This document shows, one piece after another, positions 46,048 through 53,042 of a stretch of 64,000 bases of DNA (within the stretch, counting starts at the first letter, position 1; every line of letters begins with the position of its first letter). The notes beneath the pieces are model-generated. The model had not been told where the DNA came from, searched no databases, and was given only the letters and a program-made list of their open reading frames with translations. Source of the stretch: Comamonas sp. (GTDB lineage Bacteria > Pseudomonadota > Gammaproteobacteria > Burkholderiales > Burkholderiaceae_C); assembly GCF_009360615.1 (NCBI RefSeq), contig NZ_SPEY01000023.1:124001-188000 (forward strand), read 5' to 3'. Position numbers and translations under genes: made by a program.

Positions 46048-47442
46048 ATGACAACCATCGAACTGAACACCATCCAATCCGGCGACGTGTCTGCGGTTGC
46101 CGAGAAGGAAGATGGCAAGCCCCGGACGCGCGGCAAGGACAACGGCCCCACCACCTTGCCGCATCTGGAGCATCTCGTTCACATCACCCGCAAAGTGCAG
46201 CGGCCGATGCTGCTCCGGGTGCTTCTGGAATCGGCGCATGGCCAGGCGCTCCCTGCTGCACAGGCGCTGACTGATGCCGCCAAGGGTTCGCTGCCCATTC
46301 CATCGCGCAACGTGCTGTTTGCACTGGTGGCCGAGATGGAGATGGAAGTTCAGGCACGCCTTGAGCGCGCCGCCGAGCGCATCGCGCTGCTGGCCGACGA
46401 GTACGGTGCAATGGCGGTAACGGAACTGATGGATGCGGGCAATCCTGACGATGCTGCCGTTCTGGCGGCCCCGTCCGACAAATATAGCCGGGCCCTGTAC
46501 CTGTACCTGGAACAAGAGTTTTCTCCGTCAGGGGCGACGGAAGACCGCTTCGATCACGCCGAGCGCCGCCAGCAGATGCTGCGGCATTTTCAGAGCGAAA
46601 AATACTCCAGCCATTACCTTGGCCCCAAAGGCGCGCAGCCTTCACTGGGCGATGCTGCAGTGGAAAGCCTGAAGCAGCGCTTGGCAGAACTGTTTCCGCA
46701 GGTCAAGCCAGAGGACATCCTGGTCGAGCCGTTTGCCCACAGGGAAAGTGATGCCCAAGATGCGCCAGTACTGCTGTTCACGCTGTCGGCCAAATTCAAC
46801 GGCAAGCACATTCACTACCCGAAGATCATCGATGGCGAGGACACCGACGTGGATGACTCGTCGACGGTCTGTGTGCGCTATTCCTGGCACTCCAGCAAAG
46901 GCGAGTTGGCGGTATTCAGTGATGATGAAACCGTGCGCCCCGAGCTGGCCAAGGCCTTCCGTGACGTGTTGCTGGGTGGAGACGGCAACATTCACGCCAT
47001 GCCGATGCGCGAGTTCGATCTCATGGGGTTTTGCACGCCCGCCATCCTGGCGCGGTTCAAGAAGGATCGCATTGACGGCATTGAATCCATCGACATCAAG
47101 CAGATTCTGATTGCCAACCCCGAAGTGCGTCAGACCACCCTGAAAAACCGGCTGATTGCCCGTCGCGTGGAAAACCCGCTGCTGATCAAGCGTGACCGAT
47201 TTGAGGATCGCAACATTTACGAAGTGGCGGGCCAAGCTTATCCGCTCGTCGATCTGACGAATTACGTCATCAAGCAAGTCAAGCTGACCTTCCGGATCGC
47301 AAGGACAGCCCATCGCAAAGCGCACGACGTGACGGTGCAGATTACTACGCCCAACGGTTTCAATGATGCCAAGCTGACCAAGGCCGACAGTGAACTGGTG
47401 TTTGCACAGCTCATGAAACTCGACTGCGCACGCCAATACTGA
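46048..47442 (+). CDS. Unknown 464-residue protein in the element's immunity region
   Basis: I do not recognise a family. The protein is soluble, mixed charged, with no transmembrane segment or signal. Residues about 95-125 are a Glu/Ala-rich helix (EMEMEVQARLERAAERIALLADEYG). The middle (about 235-300) is rich in beta-like segments (VLLFTLSAKFNGKHIHYPKI, STVCVRYSWHSSKGELAVFSDD). The C-terminal half ends ITTPNGFNDAKLTKADSELVFAQLM. ATG 46048 is supported by TAAGGAG at 8 nt. It pairs with the next gene (gap 7 bp) and follows the XRE/ImmA genes. A defence or antirepressor-linked role is only a positional guess. Confidence 0.7.
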   Translation: MTTIELNTIQSGDVSAVAEKEDGKPRTRGKDNGPTTLPHLEHLVHITRKVQRPMLLRVLLESAHGQALPAAQALTDAAKGSLPIPSRNVLFALVAEMEMEVQARLERAAERIALLADEYGAMAVTELMDAGNPDDAAVLAAPSDKYSRALYLYLEQEFSPSGATEDRFDHAERRQQMLRHFQSEKYSSHYLGPKGAQPSLGDAAVESLKQRLAELFPQVKPEDILVEPFAHRESDAQDAPVLLFTLSAKFNGKHIHYPKIIDGEDTDVDDSSTVCVRYSWHSSKGELAVFSDDETVRPELAKAFRDVLLGGDGNIHAMPMREFDLMGFCTPAILARFKKDRIDGIESIDIKQILIANPEVRQTTLKNRLIARRVENPLLIKRDRFEDRNIYEVAGQAYPLVDLTNYVIKQVKLTFRIARTAHRKAHDVTVQITTPNGFNDAKLTKADSELVFAQLMKLDCARQY

Positions 47443-47449
47443 GGCTGCC

Positions 47450-48367
47450 ATGCTGCATTCGGAATACCTGCTGGTGCTGGAGCGTGCCCGCAGCCTGGAG
47501 AAAAGGTTGCTGGCGGACGAGTTGCGTGGACAAGCGGCAGCTTTCCTCTCGCGGCGATGGATGGTTGCCGATGGCCACCTCACATCCATCCTGGTGCCGG
47601 TACTCGACAGTGATCAGGAGGTCGAGGTCGAGATCAACGATGACCGGCAAACCTACTTCTACCGAAGCCCGAGCTGTCGGGGGCGGGTTGTAACCCGTCC
47701 CCTGTCGGACATCACGCTGTATGCGATCAACCTTGATGCGTGGATGGACGACGTCTGCGACCTGCTCGAAATCGAACTGTCACGTCGCGCACGCAGCCGT
47801 GAAGTCATCGCAGAGCGCCTCTGGCATTTAGGCGACGTTCGGGTCGGGCAGACGCACCGTTTTGCACCCATTTACCTTGCCCGTCGTCTGCCGTCGTCCG
47901 CAGCGGATTGGCAGCACGCGCTACTCAGTGCCAAGCGGCCAAGCCAAGGCATCGTTCTGACCGCACACGATGTTGATATCGAACTCCCGAACAGTCACCA
48001 GACATGTGGCATTGGTCGTCTGCTGGTGGATTCCGGCGATGGCATCACCTATGACGCGGATCTCCTTCATCGCTTGCTGAAAGGCACGGGTGCCGACGCA
48101 GATGACCCTGACGAGTATTTCGATGCGGATATCGGGGAGCTGAAGCTGGCCTGCGTTGCAGAGCCAAAGACCTTCAAGGGCAAGCAGAAGGACGTTATTG
48201 CGATGTTCTGGAAGGCGCGCCAGCAGCACAGCCTCAAATGGGCTGAAGTCGTGACTCGAACCAGTTGCCAAAAAGATCCAGACAGCGTTTTCGGCAGTGA
48301 ATGGTCAAGATGGCTTGAGCGTATCGAAGGCCAGCGTGGTCATTACCGGCTGCGAACGCGGCAGTAG
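47450..48367 (+). CDS. Unknown 305-residue protein paired with the preceding gene
   Basis: No family recognised. It is a soluble protein starting MLHSEYLLVLERARSLEKRLLADELRGQ with a helical N-terminus. A beta-rich part follows around 45-95 (ILVPVLDSDQEVEVEINDDRQTYFYRSP), including CRGRVVTRPL. A second helical region ends near the C-terminus with FWKARQQHSLKWAEVV. It starts 7 bp after the 464-residue gene, so the two form an operon. Ahead of the next gene lies a set of phased repeats. Confidence 0.7.
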   Translation: MLHSEYLLVLERARSLEKRLLADELRGQAAAFLSRRWMVADGHLTSILVPVLDSDQEVEVEINDDRQTYFYRSPSCRGRVVTRPLSDITLYAINLDAWMDDVCDLLEIELSRRARSREVIAERLWHLGDVRVGQTHRFAPIYLARRLPSSAADWQHALLSAKRPSQGIVLTAHDVDIELPNSHQTCGIGRLLVDSGDGITYDADLLHRLLKGTGADADDPDEYFDADIGELKLACVAEPKTFKGKQKDVIAMFWKARQQHSLKWAEVVTRTSCQKDPDSVFGSEWSRWLERIEGQRGHYRLRTRQ

Positions 48368-48369
48368 TT

Positions 48370-48409
48370 TTCCGGTGATTTTTCCGGAAAAACATCCGGA
48401 CACCATCCG
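48370..48409. repeat. Four helically phased TCCGG repeats
   Basis: TCCGG occurs at 48370, 48382, 48394 and 48405, with steps of 12, 12 and 11 bp. The second lies in a palindrome TTTTTCCGGAAAAA. The set sits just past the end of the 305-residue gene and upstream of the phage early operon. It could be an operator array or iterons. Confidence 0.6.
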
Positions 48410-48429
48410 GATTCATATTCGAAAAATGA

Positions 48430-48460
48430 GCAGTGCCCGTTTAGTTCAAAGGAGCACTGC
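48430..48460 (+). promoter_or_regulatory. Hairpin enclosing the ribosome-binding site of the next gene
   Basis: GCAGTGC (48430-48436) pairs with GCACTGC (48454-48460). The Shine-Dalgarno AAAGGAG (48448-48454) lies in the loop and stem edge, 8 nt from the ATG at 48463. Folding would limit translation of the early operon's first gene. Confidence 0.5.
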
Positions 48461-48462
48461 AA

Positions 48463-48729
48463 ATGGCAAATACTCACCCAGCAAGTCGATATGGGCACGC
48501 ATCCCGTGTGTCGTCGACTCCCACCGCACACCCGTGCATCGCACTGACTGAAAACGAACTGGCCACGCGCTGGGGGCTTTCCGTCAAAACCCTGCGCCGC
48601 TGGCGACAGGAACAGCTCGGCCCGATCTTCTGCAAGCTCGGTGCCCGCGTCACCTACCTGATCTCCGAGGTCGAAGCCTTCGAGCGTCGCGTTTCGCGGC
48701 ACTCGACCTTCACTCGTGCATACCAGTGA
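48463..48729 (+). CDS. Helix-turn-helix DNA-binding protein (AlpA/excisionase-like)
   Basis: 88 residues. The HTH_17-type domain is LTENELATRWGLSVKTLRRWRQEQLGPIFCKLGARVTYLISEVEAFERR (about 27-76). Such proteins act as excisionases or early activators in prophages. It is the first gene of the long plus-strand DNA-metabolism operon and overlaps the spacing to the next start (11 bp). Whether it regulates excision by the distant recombinase is unknown. Confidence 0.75.
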   Translation: MANTHPASRYGHASRVSSTPTAHPCIALTENELATRWGLSVKTLRRWRQEQLGPIFCKLGARVTYLISEVEAFERRVSRHSTFTRAYQ

Positions 48730-48740
48730 GGAGAGCGGCC

Positions 48741-49223
48741 ATGAGCGATCTGACCATCTTTCCCGCCGACCTCGCTGCCATGAGCACCGCCCAGTTGGTG
48801 GCGCTGCCGATCACCGATTTCGTCGCTGCCGAGCGCAATGTCGACGAGGCCACTGCTTACCTCAAGCAACTGCGTGCCAAGCTGGATGCAGCCAAGCTCC
48901 AGCGCTATGGCGAGCAGGCCCGAAATGCACTGCGTGACTCCGGCCGCGACTTCGGAACCGCCCACGTCAGCGACGGTGCGCTGCACGTCAAGTACGAGCT
49001 GCCCAAGAAGGTGACCTGGAGCCAGACCATCCTCAAGGAGATGGCCGAGCGCATCGTCGCCTCGGGCGACAAGGTCGAGGACTACATCGACGTCAAGTTG
49101 TCGGTGTCCGAGTCCCGCTACACCAACTGGCCCACGGCGCTGCAGGAGCAATTTGCGGCTGCGCGCACAGTCGAGGAAGGCAAGCCGACCATCACCCTGA
49201 CGCTCGATGGGGGTGCCGCATGA
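48741..49223 (+). CDS. Phage hypothetical protein upstream of the Sak4-like ATPase
   Basis: 160 residues with a predicted coiled-coil region (about 32-60, AAERNVDEATAYLKQLRAKLDAAKL) and a basic middle. The stop overlaps the next start by 4 nt. A role as partner of the RecA-like ATPase is possible from position. The start ATG has GAGGAGAGCGGCC upstream. Confidence 0.7.
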   Translation: MSDLTIFPADLAAMSTAQLVALPITDFVAAERNVDEATAYLKQLRAKLDAAKLQRYGEQARNALRDSGRDFGTAHVSDGALHVKYELPKKVTWSQTILKEMAERIVASGDKVEDYIDVKLSVSESRYTNWPTALQEQFAAARTVEEGKPTITLTLDGGAA

Positions 49224-50068
49224 AAAAGCTCCCCATCGTGTCCGCCATCGAGCGGATGGCCGAGCGCAAGGGCGTGAAGCTGCTGATGCTGGGCAAGTCC
49301 GGCATCGGCAAAACCACGCGGCTCAAAGACCTCGACCCGGCCACCACGCTGTTCCTCGACATCGAGGCCGGTGACTTGGCGGTGGCCGATTGGCCGGGCG
49401 ACACCATCCGCCCAGCCTCGTGGCCGGAGAGCCGCGACTTCTTCGTGTTCCTCGCGGGCCCGGACAAGTCGCTGCCGCCTGAGAGCGCCTTCTCGCAGGC
49501 GCACTACGACCACGTCATCGAGAAGTTTGGCGACCCGGCGCAACTCGACCGCTACCAGACCTTCTTTCTCGATTCGATCACCCAGCTGTCCCGCCAGTGC
49601 TTCGCGTGGTGCAAGACGCAGCCGGGTGCCGTCAGCGACCGCTCCGGCAAGCCCGACTTGCGCGCGGCGTATGGCCTGCTCGGCCAGGAAATGATCAGCG
49701 CGTTGACTCATCTGCAGCACGCCCGGGGCAAAAACGTCGTGTTCGTGGCCATCCTCGACGAGCGACTGGATGACTTCAATCGCAAGGTGTTCGTCCCGCA
49801 GATCGAAGGCAGCAAAACCAGCTTGGAGCTGCCCGGCATCGTCGACGAGGTCGTGACGCTGGCCGAGATCAAGGCCGAGGATGGCAGCACCTACCGCGCC
49901 TTCGTCACCCACACCGTCAATCCCTACGGCTTTCCGGCCAAAGACCGCAGCGGTCGCCTCGACCTGCTGGAGCCGCCGCATCTGGGCGCGCTGATCGCCA
50001 AGTGCGCGGGCACAACCGCCGCGCCTGCCGCCTCGACCGCCCCCGCACAAACCGAATCTCAGGAGTAA
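49220..50068 (+). CDS. Sak4-like RecA-fold ATPase (phage recombination)
   Basis: 282 residues. The Walker A motif GKSGIGKTT is at about 25-33, and a Walker B-like hhhD in TFFLDSITQLSRQ lies near residue 115. The sequence fits the phage AAA/RecA-like group that includes Sak4 single-strand annealing proteins. Next to it are a ssDNA-binding-like protein and a nuclease, as expected for a phage recombination set. The C-terminus is Ala/Thr-rich and probably disordered. Confidence 0.82.
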   Translation: MKKLPIVSAIERMAERKGVKLLMLGKSGIGKTTRLKDLDPATTLFLDIEAGDLAVADWPGDTIRPASWPESRDFFVFLAGPDKSLPPESAFSQAHYDHVIEKFGDPAQLDRYQTFFLDSITQLSRQCFAWCKTQPGAVSDRSGKPDLRAAYGLLGQEMISALTHLQHARGKNVVFVAILDERLDDFNRKVFVPQIEGSKTSLELPGIVDEVVTLAEIKAEDGSTYRAFVTHTVNPYGFPAKDRSGRLDLLEPPHLGALIAKCAGTTAAPAASTAPAQTESQE

Positions 50069-50073
50069 TCGCC

Positions 50074-50715
50074 ATGAACAGCCAATCCACCAGCAGCAAC
50101 TGGAACGACTTCAACGACGCCGAATCGCAGCAATCCGGCTTTGATCTGATCTCCAAGGGCACCGTTGTCCCGGTGCGCATGACCCTCAAGCCAGGCGGGT
50201 ATGACGATCCGTCGCAGGGCTGGGGCGGCGGCTACGCTACTGAGTCCTTCGAAACCGGCTCGATCTATCTCGCCGCCGAATTCGTGGTCACTGCTGGCGA
50301 CCACGCCAAACGCAAGATGTGGTCGAACATTGGCCTGTACTCCAAGAAGGGCCCGACCTGGGGCCAGATGGGACGCAGTTTCATCCGCGCCGCGCTCAAC
50401 AGCGCCCGCAACGTTCATCCGCAGGACAACAGCCCACAGGCTTCTTCTGCGCGCCGCATCCAGGGCTTCCACGAACTGGATGGCCTGGAGTTCCTCGCCC
50501 GCGTCGACATCGAGAAGGACGGCAAGGGCCAGGACCGCAACGTGGTCAAAGTAGCGGTCGAACCCGACCACCCCGACTACGCCAAGCTGATGGGCGTGCC
50601 GACCAAGGCTTCAAGCGGTGGCACTTCCGGCGCACCAGCGCAGGTAGCACCCGCGTACCAGGCACCGGCTCAGCAACGCACACCCGTGACGGGCAAACCG
50701 TCGTGGGCGCAGTGA
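50074..50715 (+). CDS. Probable phage ssDNA-binding protein (DUF669-like)
   Basis: 213 residues. The pattern GTVVPVRMTLKPGGYDD followed by YLAAEFVVTAGDHAKRKMWSNIGLYSKKG resembles DUF669/OB-fold single-strand-binding proteins of phages. The tail (about 175-213) is Ala/Pro/Gln-rich and flexible, like SSB tails. Location between the Sak4-like gene and replication genes supports it. Assignment is by pattern and context, not by a firm family match. Confidence 0.6.
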   Translation: MNSQSTSSNWNDFNDAESQQSGFDLISKGTVVPVRMTLKPGGYDDPSQGWGGGYATESFETGSIYLAAEFVVTAGDHAKRKMWSNIGLYSKKGPTWGQMGRSFIRAALNSARNVHPQDNSPQASSARRIQGFHELDGLEFLARVDIEKDGKGQDRNVVKVAVEPDHPDYAKLMGVPTKASSGGTSGAPAQVAPAYQAPAQQRTPVTGKPSWAQ

Positions 50716-50726
50716 GGGAAATCGCC

Positions 50727-51584
50727 ATGAACGCATCCATCCTCACTGCCAGCCACTACGGCGTCGTGCATTTCGGTGACCTCTACTGCGAAGCGGTCGT
50801 GCTCACATCGGGCGAGCGCGGCTACATCCAACGCCAACTGGCCCGCGCACTGGGTCTGCGGGAGAAAAGTCCGGGTACGCAAATCGGCGCTTTGATCGAG
50901 GAATTCTCCGCTAAGTCCTTGTCAGAGTTCGAGAAAAAAGGGTACGCAAAGGTGCGCCTGCCCTCCGGTCAAACCGGAACTTTCTTTCCGGCAGGAATCG
51001 TCGGTGATGTGGCGCTCGGGGTCATCGATGCCGCGTTGCTCGGGCATCTGCATCCCAAGCGTCAACGCCTCATTCCCAACTGCCGAAAGATTCTGTCAGC
51101 ACTGGCCACCACCGGCGAGGTCGCGCTGATCGACGAGGCTACTGGCTACCAGCACCACCGTGCGCCCGATGCGCTGCAGGAGCTGATCTCCAAGTTGCTG
51201 CGCCAGTCCTGCGCATCGTGGGAGCGCCGCTTCCACCCGGACTACTACCGCGCCATTTATCGGTTGTTCGGCTGGAAATACCAGGGCCACGACCAGAACC
51301 CTCCGCATGTCGTTGGCCAGATCACGCTGCGCTGGGTCTACGGGCCGGTGCTGCCAGAGGACTTGCTGGGCGAGATCCGCAATCGCAAGGGCATCTCGCA
51401 GAAGCACCACCAGTGGCTGTCCGATCAGGGACTCGCGCATCTGGAATCGCAGATTCACGCCGTCACGGCGATTGCGCGCAGTTCGCAGAGCTATCCCGAC
51501 TTCAAGCGCCGCTGCGAGGCCGCCTTTGCTGGCGCTGCCCTGCAGTTGGGCCTGCTGCTCGATGAACTCGAGGAGGGGGCGTGA
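50727..51584 (+). CDS. P63C domain phage protein
   Basis: 285 residues. The C-terminal half contains the P63C-type segment FHPDYYRAIYRLFGWKYQGHDQNPPHVVGQITLRWVYGPVLPEDLL. The N-terminal half has a KilA/Bro-like look (LYCEAVVLTSGERGYIQRQLARALGL). Proteins of this kind are common in prophages and may be DNA-binding regulators; no biochemical role is established. The stop overlaps the next gene by 4 nt. Confidence 0.8.
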   Translation: MNASILTASHYGVVHFGDLYCEAVVLTSGERGYIQRQLARALGLREKSPGTQIGALIEEFSAKSLSEFEKKGYAKVRLPSGQTGTFFPAGIVGDVALGVIDAALLGHLHPKRQRLIPNCRKILSALATTGEVALIDEATGYQHHRAPDALQELISKLLRQSCASWERRFHPDYYRAIYRLFGWKYQGHDQNPPHVVGQITLRWVYGPVLPEDLLGEIRNRKGISQKHHQWLSDQGLAHLESQIHAVTAIARSSQSYPDFKRRCEAAFAGAALQLGLLLDELEEGA

Positions 51585-52081
51585 AATGCTGGGTCTGCAA
51601 ACGACAGGCCCGGGGCTACGGCCACACCGACAACCGCCACGGTGTGGGCGATCCCCGGCGCTATCCCATCGACTGGGTGTTCTGTTCCCGTCGCTGCCAG
51701 GAGGCGTTTCACGCGCTGTACGGCAACTGGCAGCGGGCCAAGGAAGGTCGCATCGACAAGACGGAGGTCGCCATGATTGATCCGTCTAACGTCGAACTGG
51801 CCGCAATGCGTCATTGCCTCAAGGCCTTCGGCGAGGCAGCGGGCGAGATCGGCTTCACCAAGCCGCTGGGCGATTACTCCGAAGCCGAGGCCCTGCGGGT
51901 AATCGACGCCATCGTCACCTGCTGGTCGGATGCGATGGTCGCGCACCACGAGGCCACCAAATACCCGCCCGTGCGGGGGATGACCCCTGCACCCGATCAG
52001 CTGGCACCCGATGCCGCCAATCCGTTCGCGGACCTGGAGGACGACCTGCCCTGGGAAGAACCGAAGGGGAAGAAGCCATGA
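51581..52081 (+). CDS. Small zinc-finger-containing phage protein (DUF6511-like)
   Basis: 166 residues. The N-terminus has CWVCKRQARGYGH and FCSRRCQEAFH, a CxxC...CxxxC zinc-binding pair. The rest is helical, with an acidic Pro-rich tail (DDLPWEEPKGKKP). It is recognised as similar to DUF6511 phage proteins; its function is unknown. Confidence 0.72.
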   Translation: MKCWVCKRQARGYGHTDNRHGVGDPRRYPIDWVFCSRRCQEAFHALYGNWQRAKEGRIDKTEVAMIDPSNVELAAMRHCLKAFGEAAGEIGFTKPLGDYSEAEALRVIDAIVTCWSDAMVAHHEATKYPPVRGMTPAPDQLAPDAANPFADLEDDLPWEEPKGKKP

Positions 52082-52815
52082 TGGACTTCAACTCCACTTC
52101 GAGCATTTCGGGTCAGATCACTGCGCTCGTCGATGCCGGGTTGCAGCAGGCCCGCGCCCGCCAGTCTGAGCGCCAGTACCTCGGGGCCTCGCGCCTCGGG
52201 GTGGCCTGCGAGCGCGCGCTGCAGTTCGAGTACGCCAAGGCACCTATCGACCACGGGCGGGACACTTCGGGCCGGATGCTGCGCATCTTCGAGCGTGGCC
52301 ACGTCATGGAGGACTGCATGGTCGCCTGGCTGCGGGACGCAGGTTTTGACTTGCGCACCCGAAAGGCCGACGGCGAGCAGTTCGGCTTCTCGGTGGCCGA
52401 TGGTCGCCTGCAGGGCCACGTCGACGGCGTTGTCGTTGGAGGCCCCGAGGGCCTCGCCTATCCCGCGCTCTGGGAGTGCAAGTGCCTGGGCAACAAGTCC
52501 TGGAGCGATCTGGAGAAAAAGGGCTTGGCCATCTCCAAGCCCATCTACGCCGCGCAAGTGGCGATCTACCAAGTCTATCTCGAACTGCACGAGCACCCCG
52601 CGATCTTCACGGCGCTCAACGCCGACACGATGGAGATCTACACCGAGCTCGTGCCATTTGACGCGGCGCTGGCCCAGCGTATGTCGGATCGTGCGGTGAA
52701 GGTCATCACGGCGACCGAGGCTGGCGAGCTTCTGCCACGCGCCTTCCATGACCCGACCCACTTCGAATGCCGGATGTGCGCGTGGCAAGACCGCTGCTGG
52801 AGGACGCAGGCATGA
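52078..52815 (+). CDS. PD-(D/E)XK nuclease, Cas4/RecB-like
   Basis: 245 residues. Motif II/III are GHVDGVV (Asp about 115) and LWECKC (Glu about 132, Lys about 134), the PD-(D/E)XK core. A Cys in ACERALQFEY near residue 41 and C-terminal CRMCAWQDRCW suggest the iron-sulfur cluster of Cas4/AddB-type exonucleases. It probably degrades or processes DNA ends for the phage recombination system. It is coupled to neighbours by 4-nt overlaps at both ends. Confidence 0.85.
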   Translation: MMDFNSTSSISGQITALVDAGLQQARARQSERQYLGASRLGVACERALQFEYAKAPIDHGRDTSGRMLRIFERGHVMEDCMVAWLRDAGFDLRTRKADGEQFGFSVADGRLQGHVDGVVVGGPEGLAYPALWECKCLGNKSWSDLEKKGLAISKPIYAAQVAIYQVYLELHEHPAIFTALNADTMEIYTELVPFDAALAQRMSDRAVKVITATEAGELLPRAFHDPTHFECRMCAWQDRCWRTQA

Positions 52816-53042
52816 ATGCAAAAACTAATGAAACCATGATCGATGGCCGTGAGGCCTCAATCGCCTTGCGCTTGCCGTATTACTGGTTCCGGGACCCCAC
52901 AGAACGTTCGCGCTACCGCATACCGCACTACGTTATGGGTGGCTTGATTCGATACCGTTTGTCCGAACTGTCGGAGTGGGCTGCCAAGAGTTCTGCCGTC
53001 AAGGAGTGGCGACCTGAAGAAGCACAGGGAGGCGACGCATGA
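52812..53042 (+). CDS. Small HTH-like protein upstream of the primase
   Basis: 76 residues. The middle reads DGREASIALRLPYYWFRDPTERSRYRIPHYVMGGLIRYRLSELSEWA, which looks like a degenerate AlpA/MerR-type helix-turn-helix. The stop overlaps the primase start by 4 nt. Function unknown. Confidence 0.65.
   Translation: MNAKTNETMIDGREASIALRLPYYWFRDPTERSRYRIPHYVMGGLIRYRLSELSEWAAKSSAVKEWRPEEAQGGDA

Noticed and set aside
48370-48409. TCCGG array as a CRISPR
   Set aside because: Units are only five bases with 6-7 bp between them; no CRISPR repeat-spacer structure and no cas genes. The Cas4-like nuclease belongs to a phage recombination set.
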